Part shown: one piece after another, positions 15,689 through 16,760 of the stretch
Layout of the letters: the number at the start of each line of letters is the position of its first letter
Position numbering within the stretch: the stretch's first letter is position 1
NCBI GenBank assembly: GCA_964372035.1
Contig: CAYJPK010000044.1
Location: forward strand, 1 to 16,760
DNA from: CAYJPK01 sp964372035
Lineage (GTDB): Bacteria; Desulfobacterota; Desulfovibrionia; Desulfovibrionales; Desulfovibrionaceae
Reading direction: 5' to 3'
Length of the DNA: 16,760 nt
Position numbers and translations under genes: made by a program
The notes under the pieces: model-generated
Seen by the model: the letters and a program-made list of their open reading frames with translations, nothing else
Database searches by the model: none
Told to the model about the DNA's origin: nothing

Positions 15689-16561
15689 ATGTATGGTGTA
15701 ATGACTGCTCTTGCTACACCTTTTAAAAATGGCAAGATTGATGAAGAAGCTTTTAGAGCTTTTATTGAATGGCAAATAGAACAAGGCATTCACGGTTTAA
15801 TTCCATGTGGAACAACAGGTGAATCTGCTACGCTTAGCCATGAAGAGCATCAAAACGTAATAAAAATTTGCATTGATCAAGTTAAAAAGCGTGTTCCTGT
15901 TATTGCTGGTGCTGGCTCAAACAGCACAAAAGAAGCAATAAGCCTTACGGAATTTGCCAAAAAGGCAGGCGCAGATGGTGCATTGCATATTACGCCATAC
16001 TACAACCGCCCGACTCAAGAGGGCGTGTACCTTCACTTTAAAGCTATTTCAGAAGCTGTTGATTTTCCGCTTGTACTTTATAATGTTCCAGCAAGAACTG
16101 GTTCAAATGTGCTACCTGAAACAATTGCGCGTATCAGAAAGGACATTAAGCAAGTAGTAGCAGTTAAAGAATCTTGTGGAAATATTGTTCAAATCAGTAA
16201 TGTTATTGAACAGTGCGATGATGACATTGCAATTTTATCAGGCGATGATTTTTTATTGCTTCCTATGCTTGCTCTTGGTGCAAAGGGAATTATTTCTGTA
16301 ACAGCTAATGTTGCGCCAAAGGCAATAATTGAAATTTATGATGCTTTTAAAAATGGTGATATTGAAAAAGCTCGTGCAGCTCATTTTAAAGTTGAGCCTC
16401 TTAATAGAGCTTTATTCATTGAAACAAATCCAATACCAACTAAAACAGCCCTTAGCTTAATGGGTAAAATGGATTGTGAGCTACGTTTACCGCTTTGTAA
16501 CTTGCAAGCAGATAATCATGAAAAGCTTGTTGCAACGTTAAAAGAACTTAATTTGATTTAA
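15689..16561 (+). CDS. dapA: 4-hydroxy-tetrahydrodipicolinate synthase
   Basis: DapA condenses pyruvate with aspartate semialdehyde in the first committed step of diaminopimelate and lysine synthesis, in the cytoplasm. The 290-residue TIM barrel (E. coli 292) shows the catalytic set in order: Thr42-Thr43 in CGTTGES, the YYNRPTQEG strand, Tyr131 in LYNVPARTGSN with Arg136, and the Schiff-base Lys160 in AVKES. ITPYYNRP and LSGDDFLLLP are further family marks. The frame is open back to a TTG at 15668, but GGGGG (15678-15682) is ideally placed six bases before ATG 15689, and family N-termini begin there. It is separated from HU by 160 bases without another gene and followed by a strong terminator. 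No lysine riboswitch is apparent in that short leader. Confidence 0.97.
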   Translation: MYGVMTALATPFKNGKIDEEAFRAFIEWQIEQGIHGLIPCGTTGESATLSHEEHQNVIKICIDQVKKRVPVIAGAGSNSTKEAISLTEFAKKAGADGALHITPYYNRPTQEGVYLHFKAISEAVDFPLVLYNVPARTGSNVLPETIARIRKDIKQVVAVKESCGNIVQISNVIEQCDDDIAILSGDDFLLLPMLALGAKGIISVTANVAPKAIIEIYDAFKNGDIEKARAAHFKVEPLNRALFIETNPIPTKTALSLMGKMDCELRLPLCNLQADNHEKLVATLKELNLI

Positions 16562-16622
16562 TTTATGTTTTAAGGTTATAATTTATTATACATAATATTA
16601 ATTTATTTTTAAATTTATAAAT

Positions 16623-16662
16623 AAAAATGGCTGAATTACCTACGTAACTCGGCTATTTTTTT
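16623..16662 (+). terminator. Rho-independent terminator of dapA
   Basis: About sixteen base pairs form between 16623-16639 and 16644-16660 (one mismatch, two wobbles) around the loop CTAC, with a seven-T run (16656-16662) at the 3' side and a matching A-run at the 5' side. The A-run would also allow function in the opposite direction. The hairpin starts 62 bases after the dapA stop. Confidence 0.82.
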
Positions 16663-16720
16663 ATGTGCTGTGATGCGTTATAATATACTTAATTCTATTA
16701 TATCTTATATAGTCGGTACT

Positions 16721-16755
16721 GAAAAAGTCATTTTTAATGCCTTTTTCTAAAGGCA
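16721..16755. other. Two overlapping, mutually exclusive hairpins
   Basis: One hairpin pairs 16721-16732 with 16736-16747 (11 pairs, one mismatch, three-base loop). The other pairs 16738-16744 with 16749-16755 (seven perfect pairs, loop TTCT). They share 16738-16747, so only one can form at a time. The structures sit at the window end with the neighbouring gene outside, so purpose and strand are unknown. Confidence 0.4.
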
Positions 16756-16760
16756 CGCCC

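Noticed and set aside
1..16760. tRNA, rRNA, CRISPR arrays, insertion sequences or prophage
   Set aside because: No cloverleaf, regular repeat-spacer series, transposase or integrase was found on either strand.

Overview
The window is AT-rich DNA (long A/T-only stretches between genes, A/T-ending codons throughout) from a Gram-negative bacterium. Two efflux lipoproteins with lipoboxes, an AcrB-type tripartite pump and apolipoprotein N-acyltransferase all imply an outer membrane. The order lnt - prfB - degenerate GGDEF protein - FlhG-type ATPase - HU - dapA resembles, from memory and unverified, Desulfovibrio-type genomes. An AT-rich member of the Desulfovibrionaceae and relatives is my best guess. 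It is an inference, not a proven assignment.

Left part (1-6788): a tripartite RND multidrug efflux operon lies on the minus strand, in transcription order membrane-fusion lipoprotein (4638-5813), inner-membrane RND pump (1443-4619) and outer-membrane channel lipoprotein (54-1424). A hairpin at the window edge probably terminates it. A TetR-family regulator (6135-6788) is divergent from it. The 321-base AT-rich gap between them holds a credible minus-strand promoter and three copies of TTTGACTT in alternating orientation, two of them forming a 13-bp perfect inverted repeat. This is the likely operator region.

Middle (6871-10816): a 56-residue glycine-rich membrane protein is followed by a DedA-family membrane protein, an unrecognised four-helix membrane protein of 331 residues, and an unusual Hsp70-like ATPase. 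The ATPase has a complete nucleotide-binding domain but no recognisable substrate-binding beta domain. Its C-terminus instead carries a helical linker, a glycine-rich hydrophobic segment and a terminal helical tail. The 331-residue protein and the Hsp70-like ATPase look like a functional pair at the membrane and are the least explained part of the window.

Right part (10818-16561): lnt, prfB with the classical programmed +1 frameshift, a catalytically dead GGDEF-like protein and a FlhG/MinD-type ATPase follow on the same strand. From dedA to flhG no gap exceeds about 25 bases, so 7232-15147 could be a single transcript of about 8 kb. HU follows with its own good promoter, then dapA, which ends in a strong rho-independent terminator (16623-16662). 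The last 40 bases hold two mutually exclusive hairpins of unknown purpose.

Three genes need start or frame correction relative to the longest open frame: the RND pump (ATG at 4619, not TTG at 4631), HU (ATG at 15253, not GTG at 15247) and dapA (ATG at 15689, not TTG at 15668). prfB must be joined across a frameshift from an ATG at 12392. No tRNA, rRNA, CRISPR array or insertion sequence was seen.
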